Positions 5,582-14,723 are shown, numbered from the stretch's first letter. The stretch: DNA of 64,000 bases from an uncultured Phycisphaerales bacterium (GCA_905480395.1 CAJQQE010000022.1:1-64000), one strand, 5' to 3'. Numbers and translations: made by a program. Notes: generated by a model not told the origin, from the sequence alone.

Positions 5582-7879
5582 TTAATCCCGAAGGGCGACC
5601 AGTCTCACTCCACGAAGCTTCATCAACGGGCCTTCGGGCTTCCCGCTGGTCATCGAGACGAGATACTCGCCGGCCGGGAGCGTGATCGTCCCGAGCGCAT
5701 GTGGTTCGTGCTGATCCCAGGACGCCGTACTTTCAACCAGCGCCGCCAGCGCTCCATGCTCCCCGTCAATCCCGACGTACTTCAGAGCGTACGAAGCCCC
5801 TGCTTCACTCTCGGGACAGGCGTACGTCACGACTGCATCAAAGGAGGTCTCGACGGGAACCCGGATCTTCCACTCCGCCGCATCGGTCGAAGTACGCCAA
5901 TACCCCAGGGCATCGCGCTCGGGCTCATAGCGGAGTTGCGTGCCGCGAATCCGCGCCGATTGTCCGGTCAGCTGAAAATCTCCGCTCGGATCGGCCTCGA
6001 CCGGTCGCCCGGCTCCAAGAGACATCAGCGATTGTAGTTCCTCGAGATGGCGGCTATAAATCTCCCTCGGGTCGCAGTCGTTCTGCTTGCACAGCGCTGC
6101 GGCCATCCCAACGATTTCTCCCATTGCCCCAGTGGTCTTCATCACGCGAACCGCGCCGAGGGCTTCGTGGGTGACACTGATGTCGCGTCCAGCCATGAAG
6201 AGGTTCCGGATGTTCCGACTGTAGAGGCAGCGATACGGAACCCAATACGGCCCGGCATATTCATAGCCTTCGCCACGCGTGAAGTCGGCGATGAATTCGT
6301 CACCCTCATGACCTTTGCTGTATTTCGTGTTCGGATGGTGAGTGTCAATTCCCCAGGTGCACGGCACGCATCCATCTACGAATCGGACCCCATCGCGGAG
6401 ATCCTCACCGGTTAACACCACATCACCCAGTAGCCGACGGGACTCTCGCTTTCCTGCGATGTACGCGACCCAGTTGAGCCGATGGGCCGGATACCGCCCT
6501 TCGACGTTTTTGATGGCATCCCACGCCCCGTACATCGCTCGGAAATTCTGATCGCGAATCCGCTCCATATCGAGGATTGGATCACGATCGAAACCTGATT
6601 CCCAGTACCACTGCCCAAGGCTGATCGGCGCCGTACCGGGCTCCGGCGACGTCGCGCCTTGAGTTCGACCGGGAAACGGCTTGTCCACCAGATCAACCGC
6701 CCATGGACAGTTCGGAAACGTTGCCTCCTCGCACGCCGCTTCGAGTTCGGAAGACAGAGGATCCTCGTCTTTGCAGAGGCATTTGATGTTCCAAAGGTTG
6801 CTCGCGCCCATGTGACCGGTCTCGGTCTGCTCGAAGTCGGCTCCCACCAAGAAGCCCAGCGACGCGTCGCCGGTACTGTCGAGAAACCATCGGCCTTGTA
6901 TCAGACCCCGCCGGCCAGTCCGGACGTCCTGACAAACGACGGCCTTGACCACCCCACCCTCGACGATGGCTTCGTTCATCCGCTGCCCGAGAAAGAGCGT
7001 CAGGTTTGGTTCGCCGCGAGCGACGCTCAACTTCCGATCATCATCGAACACGTCGGCAGATTGCGCGTTGTGAGAATCCGACCGCCGTTGGGGCACCAGC
7101 TCCATGACCACGTCCCCGACGCGGGGCCACGGCGCCTGATTGACATGCCCTTGGGGCCAAACCCTCACCTCCGAACTTGAGTTGCCACCGAGTACCGGGC
7201 GGTCCTGAACCAACGCGACCGACAGCCCAAGTCGTGCCCCGGTCACCGCCGCACTGGTGCCGGCCATTCCTCCGCCGATCACCACGAAATCGAAGGCTCC
7301 GAAGACCTCTGGTTCTTCTGGAAATCCGAGCATGTCGCGTCGAAAACGGCGCAGCGCATCAGGTGAATTTGGAGGAACGCCCCCGCCCTCCGGTACGAGG
7401 AGCACGGCATCGCAGCGCCCCTCGAATCCGGTCAAGTCGTGGAGCTCGACAACGACCCGATCTCCCAGCATCACATGACCACCATCCTGCCAGTGCCACG
7501 GATCTCCGTCCGTCCCAAAGGTGGTGGCCAACGGCTCGCCGTCGATCAAGACCTGGAAACGACCCGGGGCGCCGGACGCCTTCCAAGGCGCCACCCAGTC
7601 GCGAGTGCGCACCCAAACTCGGTGACGACCAGGCGAAGAAACTTCCGCCACGGTCCGCGCGTCCGCGACCGGACGCCCCATCCCATGCGCTAAGAGAAAC
7701 GGCGATCCCATCAGATCCATGAACTGCTGGTCGAGTACCCAACCGCCGTGGTCGTCGAAGTCTTCCGCCTCGAGTAGAAGCGGCTGGTCGTCGGCCCGAC
7801 TTTGGCATGAGAGAAAAAGACCGGAGAGCGCCGCGAGCAGCAGTGTCAATCCAGGAATGCCGAAGGAAGAGAGTCTCAT
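5582..7879 (-). CDS. Exported FAD-dependent oxidoreductase (FAD_oxidored family)
   Basis: 765 aa. Residues 1-29 are a signal sequence; the LSC at 23-25 could be a weak lipobox. Residues 33-165 form a beta-rich domain like those that precede this family in planctomycetes (LLEAEDFDDHGGWVLD). VIGGGMAG at 200-207 starts the FAD-binding Rossmann fold. A conserved block with GGNSSSEVR follows, then MAGRDIS-x-THEALGAVRVM near the second FAD-contacting region. The C-terminal 120 residues are again beta-sandwich-like. The substrate is unknown; sugars or polyols are plausible. Start chosen by CAGGAG 7 nt before ATG. An APC permease gene ends 63 bp upstream on the same strand, so the two probably form an operon. 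Confidence 0.85.
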   Translation of the reverse strand: MRLSSFGIPGLTLLLAALSGLFLSCQSRADDQPLLLEAEDFDDHGGWVLDQQFMDLMGSPFLLAHGMGRPVADARTVAEVSSPGRHRVWVRTRDWVAPWKASGAPGRFQVLIDGEPLATTFGTDGDPWHWQDGGHVMLGDRVVVELHDLTGFEGRCDAVLLVPEGGGVPPNSPDALRRFRRDMLGFPEEPEVFGAFDFVVIGGGMAGTSAAVTGARLGLSVALVQDRPVLGGNSSSEVRVWPQGHVNQAPWPRVGDVVMELVPQRRSDSHNAQSADVFDDDRKLSVARGEPNLTLFLGQRMNEAIVEGGVVKAVVCQDVRTGRRGLIQGRWFLDSTGDASLGFLVGADFEQTETGHMGASNLWNIKCLCKDEDPLSSELEAACEEATFPNCPWAVDLVDKPFPGRTQGATSPEPGTAPISLGQWYWESGFDRDPILDMERIRDQNFRAMYGAWDAIKNVEGRYPAHRLNWVAYIAGKRESRRLLGDVVLTGEDLRDGVRFVDGCVPCTWGIDTHHPNTKYSKGHEGDEFIADFTRGEGYEYAGPYWVPYRCLYSRNIRNLFMAGRDISVTHEALGAVRVMKTTGAMGEIVGMAAALCKQNDCDPREIYSRHLEELQSLMSLGAGRPVEADPSGDFQLTGQSARIRGTQLRYEPERDALGYWRTSTDAAEWKIRVPVETSFDAVVTYACPESEAGASYALKYVGIDGEHGALAALVESTASWDQHEPHALGTITLPAGEYLVSMTSGKPEGPLMKLRGVRLVALRD

Positions 7880-7942
7880 GAGATGCTCCTGATGAAAGCC
7901 TGGTGATACTCCCGGCCACCAACGTCGGCGAGCGGCCTCGGA

Positions 7943-9400
7943 TCAGTCTCCCCGCTTCCAACCACTCCGAGTCGTGGAAGTCCCGGGCAGACCCGGCCGA
8001 TCCTTCCAATCCGGATTGCGGAACCGATACAACACGATCGGCAACGTCACCACCGTGACGAAGACCGCCAGCAAGGACAACGTAAAGGTGGACCCATCCA
8101 TCGCCATGTCCTTCGTGGCCGGCGGCCAGAACATGATGACGATCCCCGCGACCGCGGTGATTCCGCCTCCGCCGGCCACCAATAGAAGGCCAGGCATGCC
8201 GCCCGGGATCACGAATGCCCGAGGGACATCCGGCTGCCTGATTCGCAACACGATGACCGATACAAACATCAAGACGTACATGACCAGGTAAACCTGGGCC
8301 GACGCGATCGTCAGGAAGTAGAAGATGCGATTGAGGTCGAAGAAGAGCATCAGCAGACACAGCACCGACACCACGCCCGCCTGGAGGAGCATGACGTTCC
8401 GCGGCGCACCGCCGGCCGTCGTCCGTTGAAACAGCGGCGGAATGAGACCGTCTTCGGCGGCGACCCGGAGTGATTCGGTTGGCCCGATCACCCACACCAT
8501 GATGTGGCCAATCATGCCCGCAAGGGCGAGTCCGGCGAGAATGGACACCATCCAGCCCCAGCCGAGTGGACCGAGCACCTTCGAAAAGACCTGGAGCGTC
8601 CCGGCGGCAAGGTCGACCTCCTCGACCGGAACGAGCACCGCGACGCTCAACGCCCCGAGCACGGAGATCGCCAGCACCAGGACGCCAGAAAAGAGCAGGG
8701 AACGCGGGATCGATCGCTGCGGATCCCGCACGTGCCGGAAGTGGACCGAATTCACCTCGAGCCCGGAAAGGAACGAGAACATGGCAACCACGCCGACGAC
8801 CTCGCCGATCGAGTCGATCCGAGGTACGAAGCCGGACCACTCCAGCGGGATGGCCGATTCGCGGCCCGATCCCAGCCACCAGGCGGCGAGCCCGATCGCG
8901 AGAAAGACCGGAAGCAGGGTGCCCAGGTAGAGCAACGCCGTGGTCAACCAACCACTGATGCTCAAGCCCTTGAAGTTGATCAGCGTCGCGGCCCAGAAGA
9001 TCCCGAGACTCACCACGACCTTGAACCAGCCGACGTCATGCATCTCCGGGTCGATCGCGTAGGACAGCGAGACCGCACAGACTGCAAGCACCGTGGGATA
9101 CCAGACGAGAATCTGAATCCACTGGCACCAGATCCCCATAAACGCCCAACGCTCCCCGAGTGCCTCGCGAATCCAGCGATAAACACCACCGTCATGAGGC
9201 CAACCGACGCCCAGCTCCGCCGCGACGAGGCCCACCGGCAGGAAGAAGCAAAGGGTGAAGAAGGCGTAGTAGACGACGAGTGGCAGGCCGAAGGAACCAG
9301 CCAGCGGAAGCCCTTCGAGCCCCACCACCACCGCGGCGCTCATCATCGCAAGAACGAAGAGGGAGATTGGGCGACGGGGAGTTGACGATTCAGCGGCCAT
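7943..9400 (-). CDS. APC-superfamily amino-acid permease / antiporter
   Basis: 485 aa with about twelve hydrophobic segments. The first helix region, MMSAAVVVGLEGLPLAGSFG, and GGVYRWIREALGERWAFMGIWCQW match the APC superfamily, with closest resemblance to the glutamate/GABA antiporter-like branch. FSFLSGLEVNSVHFRHVRDPQRSIPRS is replaced here by the equivalent conserved helix-6 to helix-7 loop pattern (GLE-x-N...V-x-DP-x-RSIPRS). It would import an amino acid or exchange it for its decarboxylated product; no decarboxylase lies nearby. It is the first gene of the probable pair with the FAD oxidoreductase. A short inverted repeat, GGATAC-GAAG-GTATCC, overlaps the start region. Confidence 0.85.
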   Translation of the reverse strand: MAAESSTPRRPISLFVLAMMSAAVVVGLEGLPLAGSFGLPLVVYYAFFTLCFFLPVGLVAAELGVGWPHDGGVYRWIREALGERWAFMGIWCQWIQILVWYPTVLAVCAVSLSYAIDPEMHDVGWFKVVVSLGIFWAATLINFKGLSISGWLTTALLYLGTLLPVFLAIGLAAWWLGSGRESAIPLEWSGFVPRIDSIGEVVGVVAMFSFLSGLEVNSVHFRHVRDPQRSIPRSLLFSGVLVLAISVLGALSVAVLVPVEEVDLAAGTLQVFSKVLGPLGWGWMVSILAGLALAGMIGHIMVWVIGPTESLRVAAEDGLIPPLFQRTTAGGAPRNVMLLQAGVVSVLCLLMLFFDLNRIFYFLTIASAQVYLVMYVLMFVSVIVLRIRQPDVPRAFVIPGGMPGLLLVAGGGGITAVAGIVIMFWPPATKDMAMDGSTFTLSLLAVFVTVVTLPIVLYRFRNPDWKDRPGLPGTSTTRSGWKRGD

Positions 9401-9513
9401 GGATACGAAGGTATCCGATCAGGGACGCACCCGACAGGGATCGAGCCGCACCACGGCACGATCACTGCAAGAGCTCGTCGATTCCCGCCTCGGTTCTCCC
9501 CCGAGAAATCAAT

Positions 9514-10431
9514 TCAGTTGCAGTCGCCCCATTGAGCGACGAGCGCCCCGATGTCGGAACCGCCGACCACGCCGTCGCCGTCGAGATCGTACACCGGGTC
9601 GGTGGATCCCCACGCCCCGAGCAGCAGCCCGAGGTCCGCCGATCCCACCCCGCCGTAGCAGTTGAAATCGGCCCGGCATCCACCGCAATAAGGATCGATG
9701 AGGTTCTCTCCCTCGTCGATGAAACTCCCGGGCGGCACGACGTCGCAGCAGCCGTCGACCTCGCATCCGACCAAGGATGGCGTGGCATCGACCTGGTTGT
9801 ACATGCCCCGGCCGTAGAGACCGACCGAGTTGCCACTCCAGAAGCAGTCGCGATAGATCGGCGACGCGTTGGTGCCATTGAGACAGCCGCCGCCGACGAG
9901 GTCCGCGCGGTTGTCGATGAAGTCACAACGCTCGAACCGAGGATCGCTGGCCGAGCCAAAGATGCAGACGCCGCCGCCGAAGACCGACGCGGTGTTTCCG
10001 ATGAACCGGACGCCCAGGAGAGACGGGCTGGAGTCGACGATCAACAAGCCCCCGCCCAGATCGATGTCGCCGCCGAGAACATCAAGCGTCTCGATGCTGG
10101 TCGCATGCGATTCGCCCGTGCGAAGGCTCAGAATTCCGGTACCGCCCGTGCCCGTGAGCCGGGCGACGTTCCGACCGTTCCGATCCGTCGCACCCCGAAG
10201 CGTGATGGAACGGCCTCGGAGATCGATCACCGACTCGACGACGTGGTCACCCGCCTCGAGCAGGATCACGTCTCCATCCGACACCACATCGTCAATCAGT
10301 GCTTGAATGCGATCGGCAGGTCCGGGTTCAAGCGTGAAAGTCTCAGCCGCAGCAGTCGCGCCGAAGAAACCCACAAGCCCCGATGCGACCAAGGACCAGG
10401 CCGGCCGAAGAAGACAATTTCGATGAATCAT
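9514..10431 (-). CDS. Secreted right-handed beta-helix protein with dockerin-like tail
   Basis: 305 aa. The signal peptide ends near ATAAAE (residue 29). DRIQALIDDVVSDGDVILLEAGDH at the mature N-terminus is the opening of pectate-lyase-like beta-helix proteins, in which short strands stack as coils. Later coils are recognisable as repeats of the type FIGNTASVFGGGVC and FIDNRADLVGGGCL. These 'polymorphic outer membrane protein'-like coils usually bind or cleave polysaccharide, but no lyase catalytic residues can be assigned. Two dockerin-like repeats end the protein ([13 protein letters not shown] and DLDGDGVVGGSDIGALVAQW). GAGG lies 8 nt before ATG. Confidence 0.8.
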   Translation of the reverse strand: MIHRNCLLRPAWSLVASGLVGFFGATAAAETFTLEPGPADRIQALIDDVVSDGDVILLEAGDHVVESVIDLRGRSITLRGATDRNGRNVARLTGTGGTGILSLRTGESHATSIETLDVLGGDIDLGGGLLIVDSSPSLLGVRFIGNTASVFGGGVCIFGSASDPRFERCDFIDNRADLVGGGCLNGTNASPIYRDCFWSGNSVGLYGRGMYNQVDATPSLVGCEVDGCCDVVPPGSFIDEGENLIDPYCGGCRADFNCYGGVGSADLGLLLGAWGSTDPVYDLDGDGVVGGSDIGALVAQWGDCN

Positions 10432-10640
10432 GGACGAAACCTCAGGGATTTGAAAACTCGTACGAGGGGCGTTTCGGCCACCTCCAACCGTCGGATGCTG
10501 ACAGATACCGACATTCGAAGATCTGGTGCCGAAACACCCTCAGGAGATGCAGACCGCCGAGGACAGCCTCCGCGGCCCGGAATCGCGGCGGCTCGGGGTC
10601 CGAGGTCGGAATCCAGCGCCCACCTCCGCTGGATGACCAC

Positions 10641-10671
10641 AACGGCCGGCTCCCCGAGGGAACCGGCCGTT
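10641..10671 (-). terminator. Hairpin after the 10716-11603 gene
   Basis: AACGGCCGG-C-TCCC and GGGA-A-CCGGCCGTT pair with one mismatch around CGA. The hairpin sits 45 bp past the stop at 10716. The T-run is poor (GTTGTGG), so assignment as a terminator is tentative. The rest of the gap 10432-10715 shows nothing more. Confidence 0.5.
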
Positions 10672-10715
10672 GATAAATGATTCTAAAACGTCAACGAGGC
10701 GTGAACCGTCCGGAC

Positions 10716-11603
10716 TCAGCCGTCGCAGCCCCAGTCGCCCAGGAGAAGCCCGAGGTCGGCACCGTCGACCTTCCCGTCGTCGTTGAGATCACCGAAGCAC
10801 CCCGGGCCCTTCTTGCCGCACGGACCCCACGCACCGAGCATGAGTCCGAGATCCGCACCGTCGACCATGCAGTCGTCGTTGAGGTCGCCGATACACGGGC
10901 ACGAAGGCAGGATCGGCTTAAAGGTCGCGGTGAATCCCGCACGGTTGATGTTCCGGGGATTGTCCGGATTGTCGGGCTGATCGACGAAGAGGTCATACCC
11001 CCAGCCGAAGACGAATCCCGCTTCGGTCAGGAACGGTCCCGTGGTCTCTCCGAACTCGACGTTCTGGGTGCCGTCGAGACGCTCGAACCAGTACTCCACG
11101 TTCACGAAGACGTTGCCGGGCAGGCTACCGACATCGACGCCGTCCACCGGGAAGCCGGGGAGCTCGTACCCGTTGCCGAGGTCGATCACGAATTCGTTCG
11201 CAATCTCCGGCCCATCGGCGGTCTGCACGACCAGCGGCGTGAAATCATTGACGAATGGATCTCCGTTTGGGGTGAAGACCTCCAGCGAGACGCTGTAGCT
11301 TCCGTCGGACTCGTTGAAAGTCGAGGTGACCTCCATCGCGTAATTGGTGACGCTACCAGATCCCGAGGGGTCATAGAGCGGAACGGGGAAACCGTTCACG
11401 ACCGGGAGGAACGGATTGCCCGGGAATTCATAATTCACACCGAGCGCGTTCGCACCGCCGAGCACGAATTCCACGGGCAGGTAGGCGACGGCCGCTCCGC
11501 CGGAATAGGTGTCTTCACCACCGGCATGAGACGCGGTGGTGGTGGCGCCGAAGGCGGCCATTCCGGCAAACAGGGTGTAGGCAAAAAACTTGTGACGAAT
11601 CAT
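10716..11603 (-). CDS. Secreted protein of unknown function with two dockerin-like repeats
   Basis: 295 aa. The signal peptide ends near SHAG (residue 28). The 200-residue body has no family I recognise; it is acidic, aromatic-rich and beta-like, with FVFGWGYDLF and AGFTATFKPI just before the tail. The tail holds two repeats joined by [30 protein letters not shown] and [26 protein letters not shown] lies 10 nt before ATG. A decayed copy of its FVFGWGYD...GFTATF segment lies at 12239-12331 on the opposite strand, so the family was once duplicated here. The upstream region 11604-11733 holds no gene. Confidence 0.75.
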   Translation of the reverse strand: MIRHKFFAYTLFAGMAAFGATTTASHAGGEDTYSGGAAVAYLPVEFVLGGANALGVNYEFPGNPFLPVVNGFPVPLYDPSGSGSVTNYAMEVTSTFNESDGSYSVSLEVFTPNGDPFVNDFTPLVVQTADGPEIANEFVIDLGNGYELPGFPVDGVDVGSLPGNVFVNVEYWFERLDGTQNVEFGETTGPFLTEAGFVFGWGYDLFVDQPDNPDNPRNINRAGFTATFKPILPSCPCIGDLNDDCMVDGADLGLMLGAWGPCGKKGPGCFGDLNDDGKVDGADLGLLLGDWGCDG

Positions 11604-11733
11604 GGGGGCGTCTCTCCGGTAGGGGTAGGGTCGCAGGGCAGGGAATACCTTGTTACTGAAGACTTTAGAGTAGAGGCTAGGGTCGAATTCCCGAATGATA
11701 AAATCCTAAGATTCGTCAGGAACGTACGTTTAC

Positions 11734-11926
11734 CTAGGCCGCCAGTATCCGGCGAAGCGGGATTTCCACGAAGAGAACCACCAACGGCAGCACGGCTCCC
11801 ACCAGCCCGTGAATCGAGCCGCTGCTCGAGACCGCCATCCCGCCCCGGGGCTGTGGATGAAGTCCCTCTTTATGATGACCGCCGATAAACCAGAACGAGC
11901 GTGCTGGCCCCCTCGATCAATCCCAT
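11734..11926 (-). pseudogene. Decayed DUF3817-family membrane protein gene
   Basis: From ATG at 11926 the minus strand reads MGLIEGASTLVLVYR, matching CLLEGTSTLVLFFV of the intact DUF3817 protein at 13012-13329. In another frame, bases 11734-11850 read VSSSGSIHGLVGAVLPLV and end RRILAA-stop, matching VSVVGPIHG and the AGAVLPFVPF...LVRLL end of the same protein. The span of 193 bp is not a multiple of three and is about 125 bp shorter than the intact gene, so there has been both deletion and frameshift. Confidence 0.7.
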
Positions 11927-12238
11927 GATGAACGCACCCCTTTTTAGGGAATCGTGGGTCTTCAATTGATGGATCCGGACTCGGTCGCTGGCGGCTCCTT
12001 AACACGTCGTTCGAGCCGACTGCTGAATCGGGGTTGTGCCGGACCTCGGCCTCTCGGGTCGTCTTGCCCCGCCGATGCATCAGGGCGCCGTCTCTCATAC
12101 TCGGCCCCCCGATACAGAGGGTGCCTTCATGGTCACCCTCCAACGAACCCTCCCGCTGGCCATCCCCGTCTCACTGGCGGCCTACTGCGAGGATCCATCC
12201 GAGTCTCGTCACGTCGTTACCCCGGTCGCGGACGTACC

Positions 12239-12331
12239 GAAGGCTTCATCTTCGCGTGGGGATACGACATCAACGATGCGCGGACTTTTCGCCGCGTCGG
12301 ATTCGTCGCGACCTTCGCCACCGTGTCCTGC
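12239..12331 (+). pseudogene. Fragment of a paralogue of the 10716-11603 secreted protein
   Basis: One frame reads EGFIFAWGYDIN, then RRVGFVATFATVSC, which aligns with AGFVFGWGYDLF and RAGFTATFKPILPSC just before the dockerin-like tail of the 10716-11603 protein. There is no recognisable signal peptide upstream and no tail downstream, so only about 31 codons survive. Its orientation is opposite to that of the intact gene. Confidence 0.7.
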
Positions 12332-12415
12332 GAGCGCGACGGGTGCTTCGGTGGATTTTTTGATCGCGATGCGTCACCCCATCCTTGGCAATTCCGTGAC
12401 TCGCTCCGCTTCTGC

Positions 12416-12421
12416 TAGCCT
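12416..12421 (+). promoter_or_regulatory. -10-like TAGCCT exactly 6 nt before the start at 12428
   Basis: TAGCCT is followed by GCGACC and ATG. No Shine-Dalgarno is present. The spacing places a transcription start at or next to the A of the start codon, as in leaderless mRNAs. Confidence 0.45.
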
Positions 12422-12427
12422 GCGACC

Positions 12428-12973
12428 ATGGCCAAACCAAAACGAAAGAAGAAGAAACCCGGTTCCGGACGACCAAACGTCGAGTTCGATCTCGATGCGG
12501 CCTTGGTCGAGATCGACGCCACACGCCAAACGCTTTCGACGGAGAAGGTTGGACCCGAATGGGGTGCCATGCAACGTCTTCTCTTGAAGGCAAAGTCCGA
12601 CTCATCCACGGTCGCCCGCGCCGTGGCAGGGCGGGATCTTGACTTGATTGACCAGTTGATCGCGCAACTTCGCAATCCGGAACTCGAGATCACCAACTCC
12701 CAACCCGAGATCGAAGCCGGCCCCGAGATCCCCGTGGAGATCCGCCGAGAGGCCATGCGGGCGTACCGAAAGCGAATGAAATTGACTCGGCTTGATCTTG
12801 AATCGAAACTCGGTCGAAGCCCACTCACCAGCGGCAAGGATGCCGATTTCGATGCGATCATTCCACCGAATACGTTCCCCCCAGAGGTCTGGTGGGCGTT
12901 GGCGGCGAGCGGCGAATTGGAATCGACCGGCGAAGGCTTTTATAAGATCCCGACGCAACGACGCGACTTTTGA
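12428..12973 (+). CDS. Conserved-looking cytoplasmic protein of unknown function
   Basis: 181 aa, no signal peptide or membrane segment. It begins with a strongly basic tail (MAKPKRKKKKPGSGRP), then an amphipathic helical region (residues 20-75), an acidic linker, and a basic helix (RREAMRAYRKRMKLTRLD) with a C-terminal part containing FPPEVWWALAASGELE and ending in FYKIP. The basic N-terminus suggests RNA or ribosome contact, but I do not recognise the family. The ATG is preceded by a -10-like hexamer rather than a ribosome binding site. The neighbour downstream is convergent with 39 bp between stops. Confidence 0.7.
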   Translation: MAKPKRKKKKPGSGRPNVEFDLDAALVEIDATRQTLSTEKVGPEWGAMQRLLLKAKSDSSTVARAVAGRDLDLIDQLIAQLRNPELEITNSQPEIEAGPEIPVEIRREAMRAYRKRMKLTRLDLESKLGRSPLTSGKDADFDAIIPPNTFPPEVWWALAASGELESTGEGFYKIPTQRRDF

Positions 12974-13011
12974 CCGGGCGGTTGGTCTCGCGATGACGCT
13001 CGCCGACCCGC

Positions 13012-13329
13012 TCAGTCCGACTTTTCGATCGAACCTTCACGCAGAAGTCTGACCAGCCAGACGTCGACGATGAAGGGAACGAATGGAAGCACGGCGCCAG
13101 CGAGTCCCGCGAGGAACACGCGGTTGGAAAGCGGCACGGCCCGTCGGCCCACGAGAAACATCAGAACCAAGACGACGAAGAGAAACCCATGAATCGGCCC
13201 AACCACGGAGACCCACTCGGGTCGCCCTGCCATGTACTTCATGGGCATCGCGACGAAGAAGAGTACCAACGTGGAAGTGCCTTCCAGAAGGCACACCGCG
13301 ATCAGCCATTTCAATAACGCTCGATTCAT
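13012..13329 (-). CDS. DUF3817-family membrane protein
   Basis: 105 aa with three hydrophobic segments. LLEGTSTLVLFFVAMPMKYM and VVGPIHGFLFVVLVLMFLV are the two signature blocks of DUF3817 (the YdzA/integral membrane family), ending with a LAGAVLPFVPFIVDVWLV helix. The biochemical role of the family is not established. The gene starts 24 bp after the fatty-acid desaturase stop on the same strand, so the two are probably co-transcribed and may act on the same membrane. A decayed second copy lies at 11734-11926. Confidence 0.8.
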   Translation of the reverse strand: MNRALLKWLIAVCLLEGTSTLVLFFVAMPMKYMAGRPEWVSVVGPIHGFLFVVLVLMFLVGRRAVPLSNRVFLAGLAGAVLPFVPFIVDVWLVRLLREGSIEKSD

Positions 13330-13353
13330 CCTGTGGGTACTTTCAGCGCCGTT

Positions 13354-14334
13354 TCAATCGCCCGAATCTGCCGGCACAGACTGATCCGTCGCCACGACGG
13401 CGCGGGCCGCATGTCGCTGATGACGCGGACGCCTGACGTCCGTCGCGAGTCCCAACCATTCCAGGATTCGGATCTGGTAGTACGTGATGTCCAACTCCCA
13501 CCACTTGTGCTGATTGGACGCACTTGCCTGATCGTGATGATGGTTGTTGTGCCACCCCTCACCGACCGTGAGAATCGCCACGAACCAGTTGTTCCGGCTG
13601 TGGTCGGAGGTTTCGTAGTTCTGATATCCGAAGAGGTGCGTCAGCGAGTTCACCGACCAAGTGATGTGCCACACCGCGATGGTACGAACGAAGACTCCCC
13701 AGACCAACAGGCTCGCGCCGAATTGCCATCCAGCCGCCGTCGTCCCGTCGATTGCCAGGCCCAGCCCGAAACCCACCGCGAAAAACAACACGGCGTGGAT
13801 GATATAGATCCAGACCCAAGCGTAGGATTTCTCCAACTTCATGTAGAACGGGTCTTTGAGAATGTCTGGCGCGAATTTTCGATAGGACGCCAGACTGTGC
13901 GTCTCGCGGTTCTTGACCACCAACCAACCAAGATGCCCCCAAAGGAACGCGACCAACGGACTGTGCGGATCATCTTCGTGATCAGAATGCTTGTGATGGA
14001 TTCGGTGCATGGCGACCCACTTCGCCGGTGTGTCCTCCATGCAGCACAACGCCATCACCACGAATCCGTGTTCGAGCCACCTCGGCACTTTTAAAGCCCG
14101 ATGGGTGAGGATCCGGTGGTAACACAGATTGATCGCCTGGCCGAACACGTGGATCCCCACGATCATCACGATCAACCCGGTCCAACTGAAGAACCAAGGG
14201 ACAAACGCCAGCAGCGCGATGAGATGCAACCCCACGATCGGAAGTGCATATTCCCAACGAATCCGATTGGGGACCGTGGCTTCAGGCGGGGCGAGCCTGA
14301 CCGACTTTTCTTGAACGACGGCTTGAGCGGGCAT
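13354..14334 (-). CDS. Membrane fatty-acid (acyl-CoA delta-9 type) desaturase
   Basis: 326 aa from the ATG at 14334. The frame stays open to 14613, but the extra 93 residues do not resemble any desaturase. Three histidine boxes bind the di-iron centre: HRILTH (73-78), HRIHH (110-114) and HNNHH (about 262-266), the last within GEGWHNNHHH, which is typical of stearoyl-CoA-desaturase-like enzymes. Four membrane segments lie between the boxes in the usual order. The enzyme would introduce a double bond into acyl chains and so control membrane fluidity. No strong Shine-Dalgarno was found, which leaves some doubt about the exact start. It is the first gene of a pair with the DUF3817 protein. Confidence 0.88.
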   Translation of the reverse strand: MPAQAVVQEKSVRLAPPEATVPNRIRWEYALPIVGLHLIALLAFVPWFFSWTGLIVMIVGIHVFGQAINLCYHRILTHRALKVPRWLEHGFVVMALCCMEDTPAKWVAMHRIHHKHSDHEDDPHSPLVAFLWGHLGWLVVKNRETHSLASYRKFAPDILKDPFYMKLEKSYAWVWIYIIHAVLFFAVGFGLGLAIDGTTAAGWQFGASLLVWGVFVRTIAVWHITWSVNSLTHLFGYQNYETSDHSRNNWFVAILTVGEGWHNNHHHDQASASNQHKWWELDITYYQIRILEWLGLATDVRRPRHQRHAARAVVATDQSVPADSGD

Positions 14335-14723
14335 TTGAGTTCCGAAGACGTTCGAGGCCCCTTGGATCACGGGACGGCCGATCGGGTGGCAAATGCGACC
14401 GTCGGGCTCAACTCGAACGGGTGCGATGCCATCTTCGACAACGACCGTGCCTATCACCCTCTTGATGACGTGGGTCACGCCCGAAACCGACTGGTTCCGC
14501 TTCTCATCAGCCTCGACACCTTCATGGCATCGGAATCGGAGACGAGAGATCGAGTCCGGATGATACGGGGCAAACCACCGGATATCGAGTCGAGGATGCA
14601 AATACCTGTCCAATATCGCCCCCCTGCCACCAGCCGCCAGCCCAGGCGTTGCGGGCCGTCTCTTGGGCGATATAGGATGAGACTCAGGACCGAATTCTCA
14701 AGAGCCCCTGAAGAGCACCCCTC
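14335..14723. other. Divergent upstream region between desaturase and DUF1573 genes
   Basis: 389 bp with no gene I can support. The minus strand remains open through most of it but the translation looks random. GATATAGGAT at about 14668 is a possible -10 for the rightward gene. Confidence 0.4.

Larger units (their letters stand above)
11604..12427. other. Gene graveyard: intergenic region with two decayed coding remnants
   Basis: Some 820 bp without an intact gene. It contains a frameshifted DUF3817-like remnant (11734-11926, minus) and a fragment of a paralogue of the 10716-11603 gene (12239-12331, plus). The longest open frames across it are chance mixtures of these remnants and random sequence. 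It ends at a leaderless-type promoter for the gene at 12428. Confidence 0.7.

Noticed and set aside
7359-8951. 530-codon open frame on the minus strand
   Set aside because: Out-of-frame shadow crossing from the permease into the FAD oxidoreductase gene; no homology pattern.
9280-10680. 466-codon open frame on the plus strand
   Set aside because: It runs antisense to the beta-helix gene and beyond, has Arg/Pro/Asp-rich random composition, no signal or start site, and is a high-GC shadow of the real minus-strand genes.
10677-11888. 403-codon open frame on the plus strand
   Set aside because: Antisense shadow of the 10716-11603 secreted protein; it contains the reverse image of the dockerin repeats (repeated VEI and RTVD-type strings) and no domain.
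14335-14613. N-terminal extension of the desaturase by 93 codons
   Set aside because: No desaturase resembles it, and the sequence has no signal, helix or start site; the ATG at 14334 fits the family length.
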